NCBI GenBank assembly: GCA_017517805.1
Contig: JAFWYD010000004.1
Coordinates: 1 to 64,000 of the forward strand
DNA: 64,000 nt
Reading direction: 5' to 3'
Source: Akkermansia sp.
Lineage (GTDB): Bacteria; Verrucomicrobiota; Verrucomicrobiia; Verrucomicrobiales; Akkermansiaceae
A model generated the notes under the pieces. It did no database searches and was not told the DNA's origin. It saw only the letters and a program-made list of their open reading frames with translations. A program made the position numbers and the translations under genes. Positions 51,572 to 60,316 of the stretch are shown here, piece after piece. Within the stretch, counting starts at the first letter, position 1, and each line of letters opens with the position of its first letter.

Positions 51572-51901
51572 ATGAGTCTGATGGAGTATCTGTTTATGAA
51601 AGAGTTGAATGAGATGAAGTGGATGGATCCGCATGAGGGTGAGAGCTCGGCGATGCTGATTGGAAATAATAGGCGTTATGTTTTTTCTCGCCAGGCTTTG
51701 GCTGCGATGGCGGCTGAGTCGGCCCGGTGGCACGAGTCGAGTTTGCTGGCGGCTGATTTGTGCGGTTCTGCGGCCCGGGATGAGGTGGAGTCTGTGCGCC
51801 GCCTGAATGAGTTGGGCGCGGGGGTGAATGACTGGTGCGTGAATGGTAATGCAGCGTTGCACGAGTCGGTGCCGGATAATTGCCTGCGCGGAATGGATTG
51901 A
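51572..51901 (+). pseudogene. Truncated ankyrin-repeat gene
   Basis: 109 codons. After 65 residues of non-repeat sequence a first ankyrin repeat begins (SAARDEVESVRRLNELGAGV, NGNAALHESV.DNCL) and stops one residue past the point where the next repeat helix is expected. The same arrangement, uninterrupted, is seen in the protein at 55345 (AAARGDVATVRSLI, GDSALHLAVVNNCL). It is probably the remnant of a longer gene, although a short functional product with its own promoter is possible. Confidence 0.6.
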
Positions 51902-51968
51902 GGCGGCTGGTGGGGGGAAGCTTGTGAATTGTTATTCGCTAGATTGTTGAAGTTTTTATCTGTGTGTT

Positions 51969-53174
51969 ATGAAGGAGTTTAAGTTGTCGCTCGATCTGGG
52001 CCCGGCGGGGACGGTGCTGGTGTTTCGTTCCAGACGCGGGGAGTTTGAGGTGCTGGAGATGGAGCCCGGTGGAGGTTTTGCGCTTCCAGCCTGGCCGGGG
52101 GCTGAGTGCCCGGAGGTGTATCGCGTGCATTTCATGGCTCAATTGCTGCAGTGTGTGCGCTCGGTGCGCGGGTTGGAGAAGGCCCGGACTGTTGAGTTGT
52201 TCATGACGTTGCCGGAAGAATGCCCCCCGGTGTGGAGGGAGCTTTGGGCTGAGACGGCAGAGGTGGTGTTTGAGGCACCGGTGCGGGTGATTCCGGAGGG
52301 GCCGGCCCCTCTTTCCGGGTGGCGCGCCCGGTGCCTGCAGGATTATCGCGTGGCGCTGGCCCGTGGAAAATCGCTGATTCTGTCTCCTTCGTATGGGGAA
52401 TATGTGTTGCGCGGGACTCAGCTGCTGCCGGTATTGCCTGCTGCTGATGCTGCTGTGGCAGAGTTGGCTGCAGCCGGGGTGCATGAGGCAGATTTTCAAT
52501 CGGCTCTGGTGCAGGCGGTGCAGCAGAGGGATGCACAGATGGTGCAGCTTCTGCTGGCGGCCGGTGTGGATGCGGGGGTATCTGCCGGGAATGGGGGAAG
52601 TGTGTTGCATCTGGCGGTGGAGAATCGGGCTCCGGAGTGTTTGCGGGCGCTGCTGGCGGCGGATGCTGCCGAGGTGAATGCCCGTGATGCGGAGGGGCAC
52701 ACGCCGTTGATGCTGGCGGCTATGCTGCGGGAGCGCGAGTGCGAGCGCCTTCTGCTGAATTGCATATCTGTCGATGTGGGGTGCACGAATAAGGCTGGCC
52801 GGAGCCTTTCAGCGGTTACGAAGAATCTGGAGCAGTTGCTGCTTGCTCCGTGGCTGGAGTTGAATGCTTCTCTCGCGGGGTCGGGAACCCTGCTGCATGA
52901 TGCCGTCCGGCGCTCGATGGTGCGCGCTGCGGAGGTGCTGATGAGAGTGCCGGGAATCGATGTCAATATGCGCGATGCCGGAGGCTGGACTCCGCTGCAT
53001 TACGCAGCTGTCAGCCCATACTCGATGATTGTGCGCAGTTTGTTGAATGTTCCGGGGATAGATGTGGCGCTTGAAACGCCATCGGGCGAAACTGCTGCAG
53101 ACATGGCAGAGGCAGATGACCGCCACTATATTGCTGAGCTTTTGCGGGCCGCAGAGCAGGGAAAGGGGGTATGA
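51969..53174 (+). CDS. Ankyrin-repeat protein A
   Basis: 401 residues. The N-terminal 170 are not recognised. From about 175 there are about six ankyrin repeats, some degenerate (GGSVLHLAVENRAPECLRALL, EGHTPLMLAAMLRERECERLLL, GGWTPLHYAAVSPYSMIVRSLL). Ankyrin arrays mediate protein binding; the partner is unknown. No signal peptide is seen. It faces the DUF1810 gene tail to tail. Confidence 0.85.
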   Translation: MKEFKLSLDLGPAGTVLVFRSRRGEFEVLEMEPGGGFALPAWPGAECPEVYRVHFMAQLLQCVRSVRGLEKARTVELFMTLPEECPPVWRELWAETAEVVFEAPVRVIPEGPAPLSGWRARCLQDYRVALARGKSLILSPSYGEYVLRGTQLLPVLPAADAAVAELAAAGVHEADFQSALVQAVQQRDAQMVQLLLAAGVDAGVSAGNGGSVLHLAVENRAPECLRALLAADAAEVNARDAEGHTPLMLAAMLRERECERLLLNCISVDVGCTNKAGRSLSAVTKNLEQLLLAPWLELNASLAGSGTLLHDAVRRSMVRAAEVLMRVPGIDVNMRDAGGWTPLHYAAVSPYSMIVRSLLNVPGIDVALETPSGETAADMAEADDRHYIAELLRAAEQGKGV

Positions 53175-53194
53175 GGGCTCTTTCTTCTGAGTTA

Positions 53195-54028
53195 TCAGCG
53201 GTTCTGGTGCAGCCATTCCTCCGCTCGTGTGCAAGGTGTGCTGTCGAAGAAGACTCGCAGCACTTCTGCAAATACAGGCATGGGGGCTAAGGCATGGAAC
53301 ACGGTCATGCAGGTCCGGAGCTTGGCTGCATCTGTGGTGCCCATGATTTGCGATATGCTCACCCCCTCGTGCTGGAGCAGGGCTCGGCTCGCCTCTTGCA
53401 GCCGCATCCCCAGCAGCGGGTGGGTCATGTAGCGCCGGGCTTCTTCTGGGGTGCTCAGTCCGTAGGTGAAGGCCATGTCGCTATGGGCAAATTCTCGAGG
53501 CACGGGGAAGATGTACCACATCCAGTGGCTGCATTTGCGGCCATGGGTCAGTTCGCAGAGCGCCCGGGTGAAGGAGCCTCCGCTTTCCTGGGCGTTAACA
53601 AATCGCTCCAGGTCTGTTTCGTCCATGTATTGCCGGGTGTCGGGGCAAGGGGTGCCGCGGTAGAGATGCTTGAGGGCCTTGCCGAAGATTTCCCCCCGAG
53701 CCAGGGAATCAAACAGGGTGAGGCTGCTGCGGAGTTGCCCGGCAAGAGACGGATGGTGCTCCAGGGAGGCAGTCTTGAGGCAGAGCAGGGCTTGCGCAGC
53801 TTCGCGCAGGTGATGGCCAAGCAATGGGTGGTTCAGGTAGTCTTCAGCTTCGTAACGGTTGCTTAGTGCCGGGGTGTCGGGCTCTGGACCGGTTCCCTGC
53901 AGCCGGGGGAAGGTATGCCAGAGCCAGGTGGCTTCCAGTTTTCCGGCGCGTAGTGCGTGCATGGCCGCCTGGTGCCCGTGTGCCGGGGCGGCATGCGCTT
54001 TCAGATACTGGTGCAGGGGGGTGGTCAT
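53195..54028 (-). CDS. Tandem DUF1810 protein
   Basis: 277 residues made of two DUF1810 units. The second (about 137-277) is clear: DLERFVNAQESGGSFTRAL, ELTHGRKCSHWMWYIFP, GLSTPEEARRYMTHPLLGMRLQEASRALL, KLRTCMTVFHAL, VFAEVLRVFF. The first (about 5-130) repeats the layout with drift: LEATWLWHTFP, RYEAEDYLNHPLLGHHLREAAQALL, LRSSLTLFDSL, IFGKALKHLY. DUF1810 has calpastatin-like annotation in databases but no proven role. Start at ATG 54028. Confidence 0.82.
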   Translation of the reverse strand: MTTPLHQYLKAHAAPAHGHQAAMHALRAGKLEATWLWHTFPRLQGTGPEPDTPALSNRYEAEDYLNHPLLGHHLREAAQALLCLKTASLEHHPSLAGQLRSSLTLFDSLARGEIFGKALKHLYRGTPCPDTRQYMDETDLERFVNAQESGGSFTRALCELTHGRKCSHWMWYIFPVPREFAHSDMAFTYGLSTPEEARRYMTHPLLGMRLQEASRALLQHEGVSISQIMGTTDAAKLRTCMTVFHALAPMPVFAEVLRVFFDSTPCTRAEEWLHQNR

Positions 54029-54209
54029 GCAGTCGGGTATAGCACAGCTTCGGGCTGTGGTCAAGCAAACGGGACAGAAATACTTACCAATGGCATTTTG
54101 TTACAAAAATGCGTGTGTCTGATGCGCTTTATCCTGTTGTGGCTGTTTCCTGCATTCGGGAAAATGAGCTGCTTGTTTCTTCAGTATGGGGTGCGTGCGG
54201 AAAAAATAA

Positions 54210-54257
54210 TGCCATTTGAAAAATAGTGGCAAAAAATGTTCGGGAGCCTCCTATATA
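54210..54257 (+). promoter_or_regulatory. CCTATATA-type promoter before the ankyrin operon
   Basis: TGCCATTTGAAAAATA (54210-54225), TGGCAAAAAA (54227-54236), GGGAG, then CCTATATA (54250-54257), about 35 bases before the first start codon. This is the most complete copy of the shared architecture. Confidence 0.65.
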
Positions 54258-54293
54258 TGAGTGTACGCTGATTTAATGATGAATGAGGACGAT

Positions 54294-55364
54294 ATGAATA
54301 CCATGGAACATGAAAGAATCACTACGATGACAGCCGGGGATTGTCTGGGGGGGGCCGCTGCCCTGGAGGCAAATGCGGCTCAGGTGGCGCTGACTCGTCG
54401 CGGAATCCTGCCGCCTGCGTACGCGCACGAGCTGGAGCTGGCTTTGGAGCAGAAGAATGATGCCCTGCTGGCTCTGCTGGTAAGGGCCGGAGCTGAGCTC
54501 CCGGTCCGTGTGCTGTTCTGCCTCGTGTCTGCCGGTATGGTGGAGACACTACGTGCGCTGGTGCAGCTGGGGAAGGTGAATGTCAATCTGGCGGATGATG
54601 AGGGGCGATCGCTGCTGCATCTGGCCGTTGAGTATAACCAGCCGGAAATCTTGCGCGTGTTGCTGGGGGTGCCGGGTATCTATGTGAATCTGAGGGATAA
54701 GAATGGCAGCACTCCGCTTTTGCGTGCTGCGGCGGCGGGGTTTGCGGAGTGTGTGCGCCTTCTGCTTTCATTTTCGCCGCAGGGTGGGCAGCCGGTTGAT
54801 GTGAACTTGCAGAATCACCATCATCGCACACCATTGATGGCCGCCGTGCTTTATAACCGTGTGTCCTGCGTGAATCTGCTGGTTTCTGCACCCGGGGTGG
54901 ATGTCAACCAGCCGAATGCCGCAGGGCGCACTCCCTTGAATACCGCTGCCGGCCTGGGGTACAGGCAGTGCGTGCTTGCCTTGCTTTCGGCTGATGGGGT
55001 GGAGGTGAACCAGCCTGACCACGATAGGATGACGCCATTGATGCGAGCGGTGTACAGGGAGCACCGTGAGTGCGTGGCGCTGCTGAAGCTGTTTGCCGGG
55101 GAAACGGCTTCCTTGCAGGAGCAAGCGGTGCTCCTTGCCCTGGAGGCATTGGAGCACCAGGAGGAGGTGGGCTGGTGGCAGCGCTTGGTGAATGCGCTGC
55201 GCGGGTGGGGGACTCGTGCCTGCGCGACTTGCCGCAGGCTTATCGGGAGTCGCCAGAAGCTGGCTCCGGTTGAGGGATGCCCCCCATGGCTGGAAATGAT
55301 CGATGATGAGGAGATTAAAGAAATTTATAAACGGAGTTGGAGTAATGAAAGAAAACGCAGATAA
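54294..55364 (+). CDS. Ankyrin-repeat protein B
   Basis: 356 residues. At least five ankyrin repeats lie in 85-280 (EGRSLLHLAVEYNQPEILRVLL, NGSTPLLRAAAAGFAECVRLLL, HRTPLMAAVLYNRVSCVNLLV, AGRTPLNTAAGLGYRQCVLALL, DRMTPLMRAVYREHRECVALL). A basic C-terminus with CRRLIGSRQK follows. GAGGA about 5 bases before ATG 54294 decides the start. It overlaps the next gene by 20 bases, so they are coupled. Confidence 0.85.
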   Translation: MNTMEHERITTMTAGDCLGGAAALEANAAQVALTRRGILPPAYAHELELALEQKNDALLALLVRAGAELPVRVLFCLVSAGMVETLRALVQLGKVNVNLADDEGRSLLHLAVEYNQPEILRVLLGVPGIYVNLRDKNGSTPLLRAAAAGFAECVRLLLSFSPQGGQPVDVNLQNHHHRTPLMAAVLYNRVSCVNLLVSAPGVDVNQPNAAGRTPLNTAAGLGYRQCVLALLSADGVEVNQPDHDRMTPLMRAVYREHRECVALLKLFAGETASLQEQAVLLALEALEHQEEVGWWQRLVNALRGWGTRACATCRRLIGSRQKLAPVEGCPPWLEMIDDEEIKEIYKRSWSNERKRR

Positions 55365-56556
55365 ACAGAATGCAGGAGAGGGGGGATGTCCGGCGGCAGG
55401 TCCCGGCTTGTCTTCGGCTCAGTCGGTGGCGTTGTATGTGCAGCTTGACCAGGCTTTTGATGATGCGGAGATGCGGTGGCGTGAGGTGCTGCCGGAGGGG
55501 GCGTGGTTCCGGCAGATGATGGAGGCGAATCAGGCGTTTGGGAGTGAGGCGTGGGTGGCGTTTGCAAAGGCCGGCCTTGCAGCTCTGCGGAGGCGCGGCG
55601 CTGAGGTGGAGCTGGCTCTGCGCTGCCGGGTAGCGGATTTGTTGTGCCTGGTTGGCCGGGGGGATTCTGTGTCCTTGGTGAAGGCTGCTTTTGCGTGCCC
55701 CCAAGGGCGGTTTGTCCGGGGAATGCCTGTCCCCTCGGTGGAGGCCGATATGGTTTCGGGTATTATCAGTTGGATTAAGGGCTCCAAGCGATTCCACTGG
55801 CCGGTGATGTTGATGACGGGAGCAGAGGCTCTTCAGACCCGGCTGGAGAGTATCAGGCAGCATCAGGCACAGGGGGTGCGGCGGTGTATGGAAGAGGCGG
55901 TGCGGAAGCTTCATGCTCATGGCGAGCGCTCTTTGATGGCGGTTCGCAGTAAGTTGTTTGCTTTGATGGAGGGTTCTTCTGCTCCGGGGGCAGGGATTAT
56001 TTTTGCGCAGCATAACAATGTGATGCTGGAGATGATGGATGACGTGGAAGGTGCTTGCGAGGAGCCGTGCGGCGATGCTGATTCGGAGTCTTGCTCGATG
56101 GAGGAATCGGAACAGTGCCGGGGCGTGCGCTCTCTGGTTGATGATTTGTGCTCGGCTGCAGCCAGGGGGGATGTGGCGACGGTGCGTAGTTTGATTGCTG
56201 TTGGGGTGAATGTGAACGCCCTGGGGGCGCAGGGGGACTCGGCGTTGCATCTGGCGGTGGTGAATAATTGCCTGCCGGTGGTGGAGTTGCTGCTGAAATG
56301 CCCGCAGGTGGATGCCAGACTGCGGAATAGGTATGGCTATGCGCCGTTGCATCTGGCCGCTCTGCAAGGTCACCTGGAGTGTTTGAAGTTGCTGCTGGGA
56401 GATGCTTCTCTGGGCGTGTCGGTGAACGAGCTGGATGGTAATGACTGTAGTCCGCTTCATCATGCTGAGGAGCAGGCGTGGAGCTCGTGCGCTGAGTTCC
56501 TTGAAAAGCGCGGTGGAGCCTCTCTGTCGAAGTGGTCCAGGTGGCAGCAGGAGTGA
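55345..56556 (+). CDS. Ankyrin-repeat protein C
   Basis: 403 residues. The N-terminal 250 are an unrecognised helical domain with a Met/Glu-rich acidic end. The C-terminus holds three to four ankyrin repeats (CSAAARGDVATVRSLIAVGVNV, GDSALHLAVVNNCLPVVELLL, YGYAPLHLAALQGHLECLKLLL, CSPLHHAEEQAWSSCAEFL). A GGAG ribosome site precedes ATG 55345. Second gene of the ankyrin operon. Confidence 0.85.
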   Translation: MKENADKQNAGEGGCPAAGPGLSSAQSVALYVQLDQAFDDAEMRWREVLPEGAWFRQMMEANQAFGSEAWVAFAKAGLAALRRRGAEVELALRCRVADLLCLVGRGDSVSLVKAAFACPQGRFVRGMPVPSVEADMVSGIISWIKGSKRFHWPVMLMTGAEALQTRLESIRQHQAQGVRRCMEEAVRKLHAHGERSLMAVRSKLFALMEGSSAPGAGIIFAQHNNVMLEMMDDVEGACEEPCGDADSESCSMEESEQCRGVRSLVDDLCSAAARGDVATVRSLIAVGVNVNALGAQGDSALHLAVVNNCLPVVELLLKCPQVDARLRNRYGYAPLHLAALQGHLECLKLLLGDASLGVSVNELDGNDCSPLHHAEEQAWSSCAEFLEKRGGASLSKWSRWQQE

Positions 56557-56580
56557 CAGGTATTGGGTATTTTCAGAGCG

Positions 56581-58368
56581 ATGGATAGATTGGCGCCAGC
56601 TTATCGGAGCAGTCATGGGGATGAGCCAGATCAGCCCGGGAAGATTGTGCATGCTGTGCATGAGGCTGTGTTGCTGAATGCACCGCGTGTTCTTCGCGGG
56701 CTGCTGGGGGAGAATCCCGGGGTTGTGGGGGCATTCAGGGCAGAACCGGAGACACCGCTGATGGTGGCTGCGCGTCTGGGGTATGCGGGGTGTTTGAGTC
56801 TGCTGCTGGAGGCGATGCGGGGATATCATGCCGGCGTGCGCGCCGATGCTCTGGATACTGGCATCGATGCGTTGTCTCCGGACTTTATGACGGCCTTGAT
56901 GGTGGCAGTCAGAGCCGGACACGTGGAGTGCGCCAGGCTGCTTATAGCCGCCGGAGCCGATGTGAATTTTTGTGCGGCTCCTCCAGGTGAGGAGGGGTGG
57001 CCTGTGCCGGAAGGCCCGGATGCTGTGTGGCTGGCTGCAAAATATGGTCAGCATGAGTGCCTGAAGGTGCTGCTGGAGGCCGGCGCGCATGTGGAGGGCT
57101 GCGCAGCGCGGGAGTTTTCGCCTTTGCGGCAGGCTGCGTGCCGCGGATATGCCCGGTGTGTGTGCTTGCTGTTGCCTGGGTACGAAGCAGATGAGCCGGA
57201 GTTGGGGTATGCATTGTTCATGGCTGCGGCGTGGGGGCATGCGGAATGCGTGGAGCTGCTGCTGGCTCATGGTGTATCGCCGGATGCGTGCGATGAGGCT
57301 GGTGAGGAGTCGGCCTTGTACGCTGCTGCGAAAAATGGCCATGTGGAATGCGTGGATCGCCTCCTGGTTGCCGGGGCTTCACCAGATTCCCGGGGAGGAA
57401 TGCACGGCGAGACACCTTTGATTGCCGCCATACGGGCGAATCGCATCTGGTGCGTGTCATTATTGCTGAATGCCGGTGCTGGAGTGCAGCTGGGGGATGA
57501 TTTTGGTTGGACCCCCATGGCTTGGGCCCGCCATTTGCGGCACGCAGATTGTGTGCGGGCGTTGGTGCGATATGGGGCTTCTACTCATCTGCCTGTGTTG
57601 TTGCGGGTTGGTGCCGGGGTGCTGGGTGGGGGACTTTTGCCGCCGGGGGGCTTGCGCGCTGCTCAATGGGGCAGGTATCGTGATGCCCGGGGCTATACTC
57701 CCCTGTTGCTGGCCGCGGGGGCAGGGCATACGGCGTGCATTTCGCGCTTGCTGAGAGCGGGGGGAGTGCCTGCTGCCCGGGGACCGCGCGGAGAGTGTGC
57801 ATTGCATCTGGCGGCAGCTCGTGGGCATGAGTCGTGTGTTCGCCTGTTGTGCCGGCAGAAGATGCAGTTGCGTGCGCGCGATGAAATGTTCAACACTCCC
57901 TTGCATCTGGCAGCCCAGGCTGGTTTTTCCGGGGTGGTGAAGGAGTTGCTTCGTGCTGGTGGGGCGCTGAATGCTCGCAATAGGTTGAATAAGACTCCGC
58001 TGATGTTGGCGGCAGAAAACGGACATGTTGCGTGTGTCAGGGTTTTGCTGGCGGCTCGTGCCAGGTTGCAGCTGGTGGATTATGCTGGCTTTACGGCATT
58101 GAGCCGGGCGGTGCGTGGGGGGCATACGGAGTGCGCTCGTTTGCTTATTGATGCCGGGGCCAGGGTTAATCGTGCCGATGAGTTGCATGTGTCTCCGCTG
58201 ATCGAGGCTGCTTTCTGGGGGCATGCGGAATGTATCTGCCTGTTGCTGGCAGAGGGTGCCGATCCTGCGGAAGAACTTGCCCCTGGTGTGTCTCCTCTTT
58301 CGCTTGCCATAATGAGCCACCACCTGGAATGCGCCGCGCTTCTGGCGGACTTTTCGGCTTTTGGTTGA
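56581..58368 (+). CDS. Ankyrin-repeat protein D, long array
   Basis: 595 residues, almost wholly ankyrin repeats (about 14-16). Many repeats carry a Cys at the same place in the second helix (GHVECARLL, GHAECVELLL, GHTACISRLL, GHESCVRLLC, GHTECARLLI). There is a break near 330-365 with a Gly-rich insertion. An in-frame TTG at 56563 is an alternative start. It lies 24 bases after protein C and ends the operon. Confidence 0.88.
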   Translation: MDRLAPAYRSSHGDEPDQPGKIVHAVHEAVLLNAPRVLRGLLGENPGVVGAFRAEPETPLMVAARLGYAGCLSLLLEAMRGYHAGVRADALDTGIDALSPDFMTALMVAVRAGHVECARLLIAAGADVNFCAAPPGEEGWPVPEGPDAVWLAAKYGQHECLKVLLEAGAHVEGCAAREFSPLRQAACRGYARCVCLLLPGYEADEPELGYALFMAAAWGHAECVELLLAHGVSPDACDEAGEESALYAAAKNGHVECVDRLLVAGASPDSRGGMHGETPLIAAIRANRIWCVSLLLNAGAGVQLGDDFGWTPMAWARHLRHADCVRALVRYGASTHLPVLLRVGAGVLGGGLLPPGGLRAAQWGRYRDARGYTPLLLAAGAGHTACISRLLRAGGVPAARGPRGECALHLAAARGHESCVRLLCRQKMQLRARDEMFNTPLHLAAQAGFSGVVKELLRAGGALNARNRLNKTPLMLAAENGHVACVRVLLAARARLQLVDYAGFTALSRAVRGGHTECARLLIDAGARVNRADELHVSPLIEAAFWGHAECICLLLAEGADPAEELAPGVSPLSLAIMSHHLECAALLADFSAFG

Positions 58369-58426
58369 GGGAGCATGGTGCAGGGTGTTTTTTCCTGGGG
58401 TGAAAAAGTCATTTGTTGAAAAAATA

Positions 58427-58457
58427 TGGCAAAAATAAGGTATAATCTGACTATATG
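58427..58457 (+). promoter_or_regulatory. CCTATATA-type promoter before the Sel1 gene
   Basis: TTGAAAAAATA, TGGCAAAAAT (58427-58436), then ACTATATG (58450-58457). A TATAAT at 58441-58446 offers an alternative -10, so this copy is the least certain. Confidence 0.45.
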
Positions 58458-58584
58458 ATAAGAGAAGGGTGCAATGATTCCCGGCTGGCAGGGCCGCTGT
58501 GGTGCTGGCGCGCAGGTATTCTGCGGCTGCGCGGGGAGTCGCTGCACTCCGGAGTCAGATGAGAGTTTAATCAAATCATTGATC

Positions 58585-59358
58585 ATGAAAGAGAAAATAG
58601 AAGAATCGGAGATGAAAACGCTGTTTGAAGAAGGCTGCCGCTTGCATGAGCAGGGCAAGGCCGGTGAGGCGTTCGCGTGTTTTCTCAAGGCTGCCTCTGC
58701 CGGGCACCTTGTGGCTATGGGCAATGTGGCATTCATGTATGTGAGGGGGCTGGGGGTAGAGCAGAATCCCGGGCAAGCCTTTTACTGGTGGAAACAAGCT
58801 GCCGGATTGAACGATGTGGATGCGTTGTACCGCGTCGGTATGTGCTACGATATCGGCCTCGGGGTGGAAAAGAACGAGGAGGAGGCAGTTCGCTGGTACG
58901 AAATGGCTGCCAGCAAGGGGCAAGCGCTGGCACAGCATAACCTGGCTATGTCGTACGAAACGGGGGCTGGTGTGCAGAAGGATGCCGGGCGTGCTTATTA
59001 CTGGCACCGTATGGCGGCTGCGCAGGGGCTTAAATACTCCCAGTTCAAGGTCGCTATGCACTATGCAGATATGCGGAAGGCGGGGCCAGATAAATGGTGG
59101 AAAGCCGCTCGCTGGGCATACCAGGCCGCGCGCCAGGAGCTTCCCGAGGCTGAGTATATGCTTTCTGTTTGCTACGGCCGGGGCTTGGGGGTGGATCTGA
59201 GTTATACTGAGGCTCTGTACTGGATGAGCCTTGCCGCAGAACATGGTCACCCGGAAGCCCGGACATACATGAGTCGCATGAAAGGGTATGAAAGACCGGA
59301 GAAGAGTATCGCAGACGCGGTGCTGGCGTGTGAGCTGGAGGTTTTGGCGGCAGAGTAA
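58585..59358 (+). CDS. Sel1-repeat (TPR-like) protein
   Basis: 257 residues with about five Sel1 repeats (AMGNVAFMYVRGLGVEQNPGQAF, ALYRVGMCYDIGLGVEKNEEEAV, AQHNLAMSYETGAGVQKDAGRA, AEYMLSVCYGRGLGVDLSYTEAL). Sel1 solenoids act as adaptors in signalling or secretion complexes. No signal peptide from ATG 58585. An upstream in-frame ATG at 58474 would add 37 residues without homology. Confidence 0.85.
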   Translation: MKEKIEESEMKTLFEEGCRLHEQGKAGEAFACFLKAASAGHLVAMGNVAFMYVRGLGVEQNPGQAFYWWKQAAGLNDVDALYRVGMCYDIGLGVEKNEEEAVRWYEMAASKGQALAQHNLAMSYETGAGVQKDAGRAYYWHRMAAAQGLKYSQFKVAMHYADMRKAGPDKWWKAARWAYQAARQELPEAEYMLSVCYGRGLGVDLSYTEALYWMSLAAEHGHPEARTYMSRMKGYERPEKSIADAVLACELEVLAAE

Positions 59359-59501
59359 TTCTTTGTGCTGCCCTGGTGCTGAATGCAGGAAATATGGTTT
59401 TTCCGTGCAAAAACAGAGTGTGTGCGTACGCCTCATGGTATGGGCGGCTGCTTCCTGGTGCAGCCGGGCGGGGTATGAGGCCTCAATTTCAAGCAAAGCT
59501 T

Positions 59502-60116
59502 ATGAATATGAATGATTTAACAGACAAAGTCGTGGAGGTTTTCCGTGAAATTGGCTTCAGGCCTTTCGTTGTCGAGGCTGGTGATGTGCTTTGTGTATAT
59601 CCCATTAGTGTCGGGTATTCGGTCATCAGGGCGAGCATTACTCCGGGGCAATGTATTACGCTGCTGGGGAATACGGGATGCGAGGTTCCTGAATCCAAGG
59701 AGTCGTTAGTGTATTCCTTGTTGAATGAGTTTCATCAGGGCTCACAGTTTGTCATGGCTTATCTGGTCATGGGCGGTAAGGAAAATACACTGAGTCTTAG
59801 TTGTTCCTACTGCCTGTTTCAACAGAACTTCTGCCCGGAGACATTTGGTGTGCTTATCTTGCAGCTTATGTCGGCCATCAGTCAGTTGCATCAACGCGTC
59901 CTGAGCATACGCTACAGGGGGTGGTATGCCCCGTTGGTCAAGGAGTCGGAGAACGCAGCTGCGCCGGTTGAAAATGAGACTTCTAGTGCCGGCAGGCTTA
60001 TCCGTGAACGGGAAGATATTGATGATTTGCTCAATCGGATGTTGGCGGATCTGGAGGACGATTCAGATGATGAGCCTGGTTCCGAAGAAGATGATGATGA
60101 TGCGATGGTCGATTGA
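59502..60116 (+). CDS. YbjN-like protein with acidic tail
   Basis: 204 residues. Residues 1-140 follow a YbjN or type III chaperone-like order (LTDKVVEVFREIGFRPFVVEAGDVLCVYPI, VIRASITPGQCITLLGNTGCEVPE, LVYSLLNEFHQGSQFVMAYLV). The last 40 are very acidic (EDDSDDEPGSEEDDDDAM), a feature common in chaperones. It follows the Sel1 gene on the same strand. The identification is by pattern. Confidence 0.6.
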   Translation: MNMNDLTDKVVEVFREIGFRPFVVEAGDVLCVYPISVGYSVIRASITPGQCITLLGNTGCEVPESKESLVYSLLNEFHQGSQFVMAYLVMGGKENTLSLSCSYCLFQQNFCPETFGVLILQLMSAISQLHQRVLSIRYRGWYAPLVKESENAAAPVENETSSAGRLIREREDIDDLLNRMLADLEDDSDDEPGSEEDDDDAMVD

Positions 60117-60316
60117 GTTTCCCCTGGCAGAATTCCCGGCAGTTGTGGCTGAGATGCGCGCCGGGGGATTTCTGCCCGGAGGCGGTAGTGGAAGTTCTGA
60201 TAGTTGAAATGAGGGTGCGGAGACGATGCCGAAAGCTTCTCTCCGGTGCGGACAAAACGCGTTTGGAATGAAAGAAGAACGCTCATAATATAATATCTTA
60301 CAAGTAAAGTACAATT

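Noticed and set aside
55315-57342. Open frame of 675 codons on the minus strand
   Set aside because: Antisense to two ankyrin genes; His/Gln/Arg/Pro-rich, the mirror of the repeated ankyrin codons.
50331-58457. Sigma-54 (-24/-12) promoters
   Set aside because: TGGCA-like boxes are present, but the required TTGC element 4-5 bases after the GG box is missing; the CCTATATA element suggests another sigma class.
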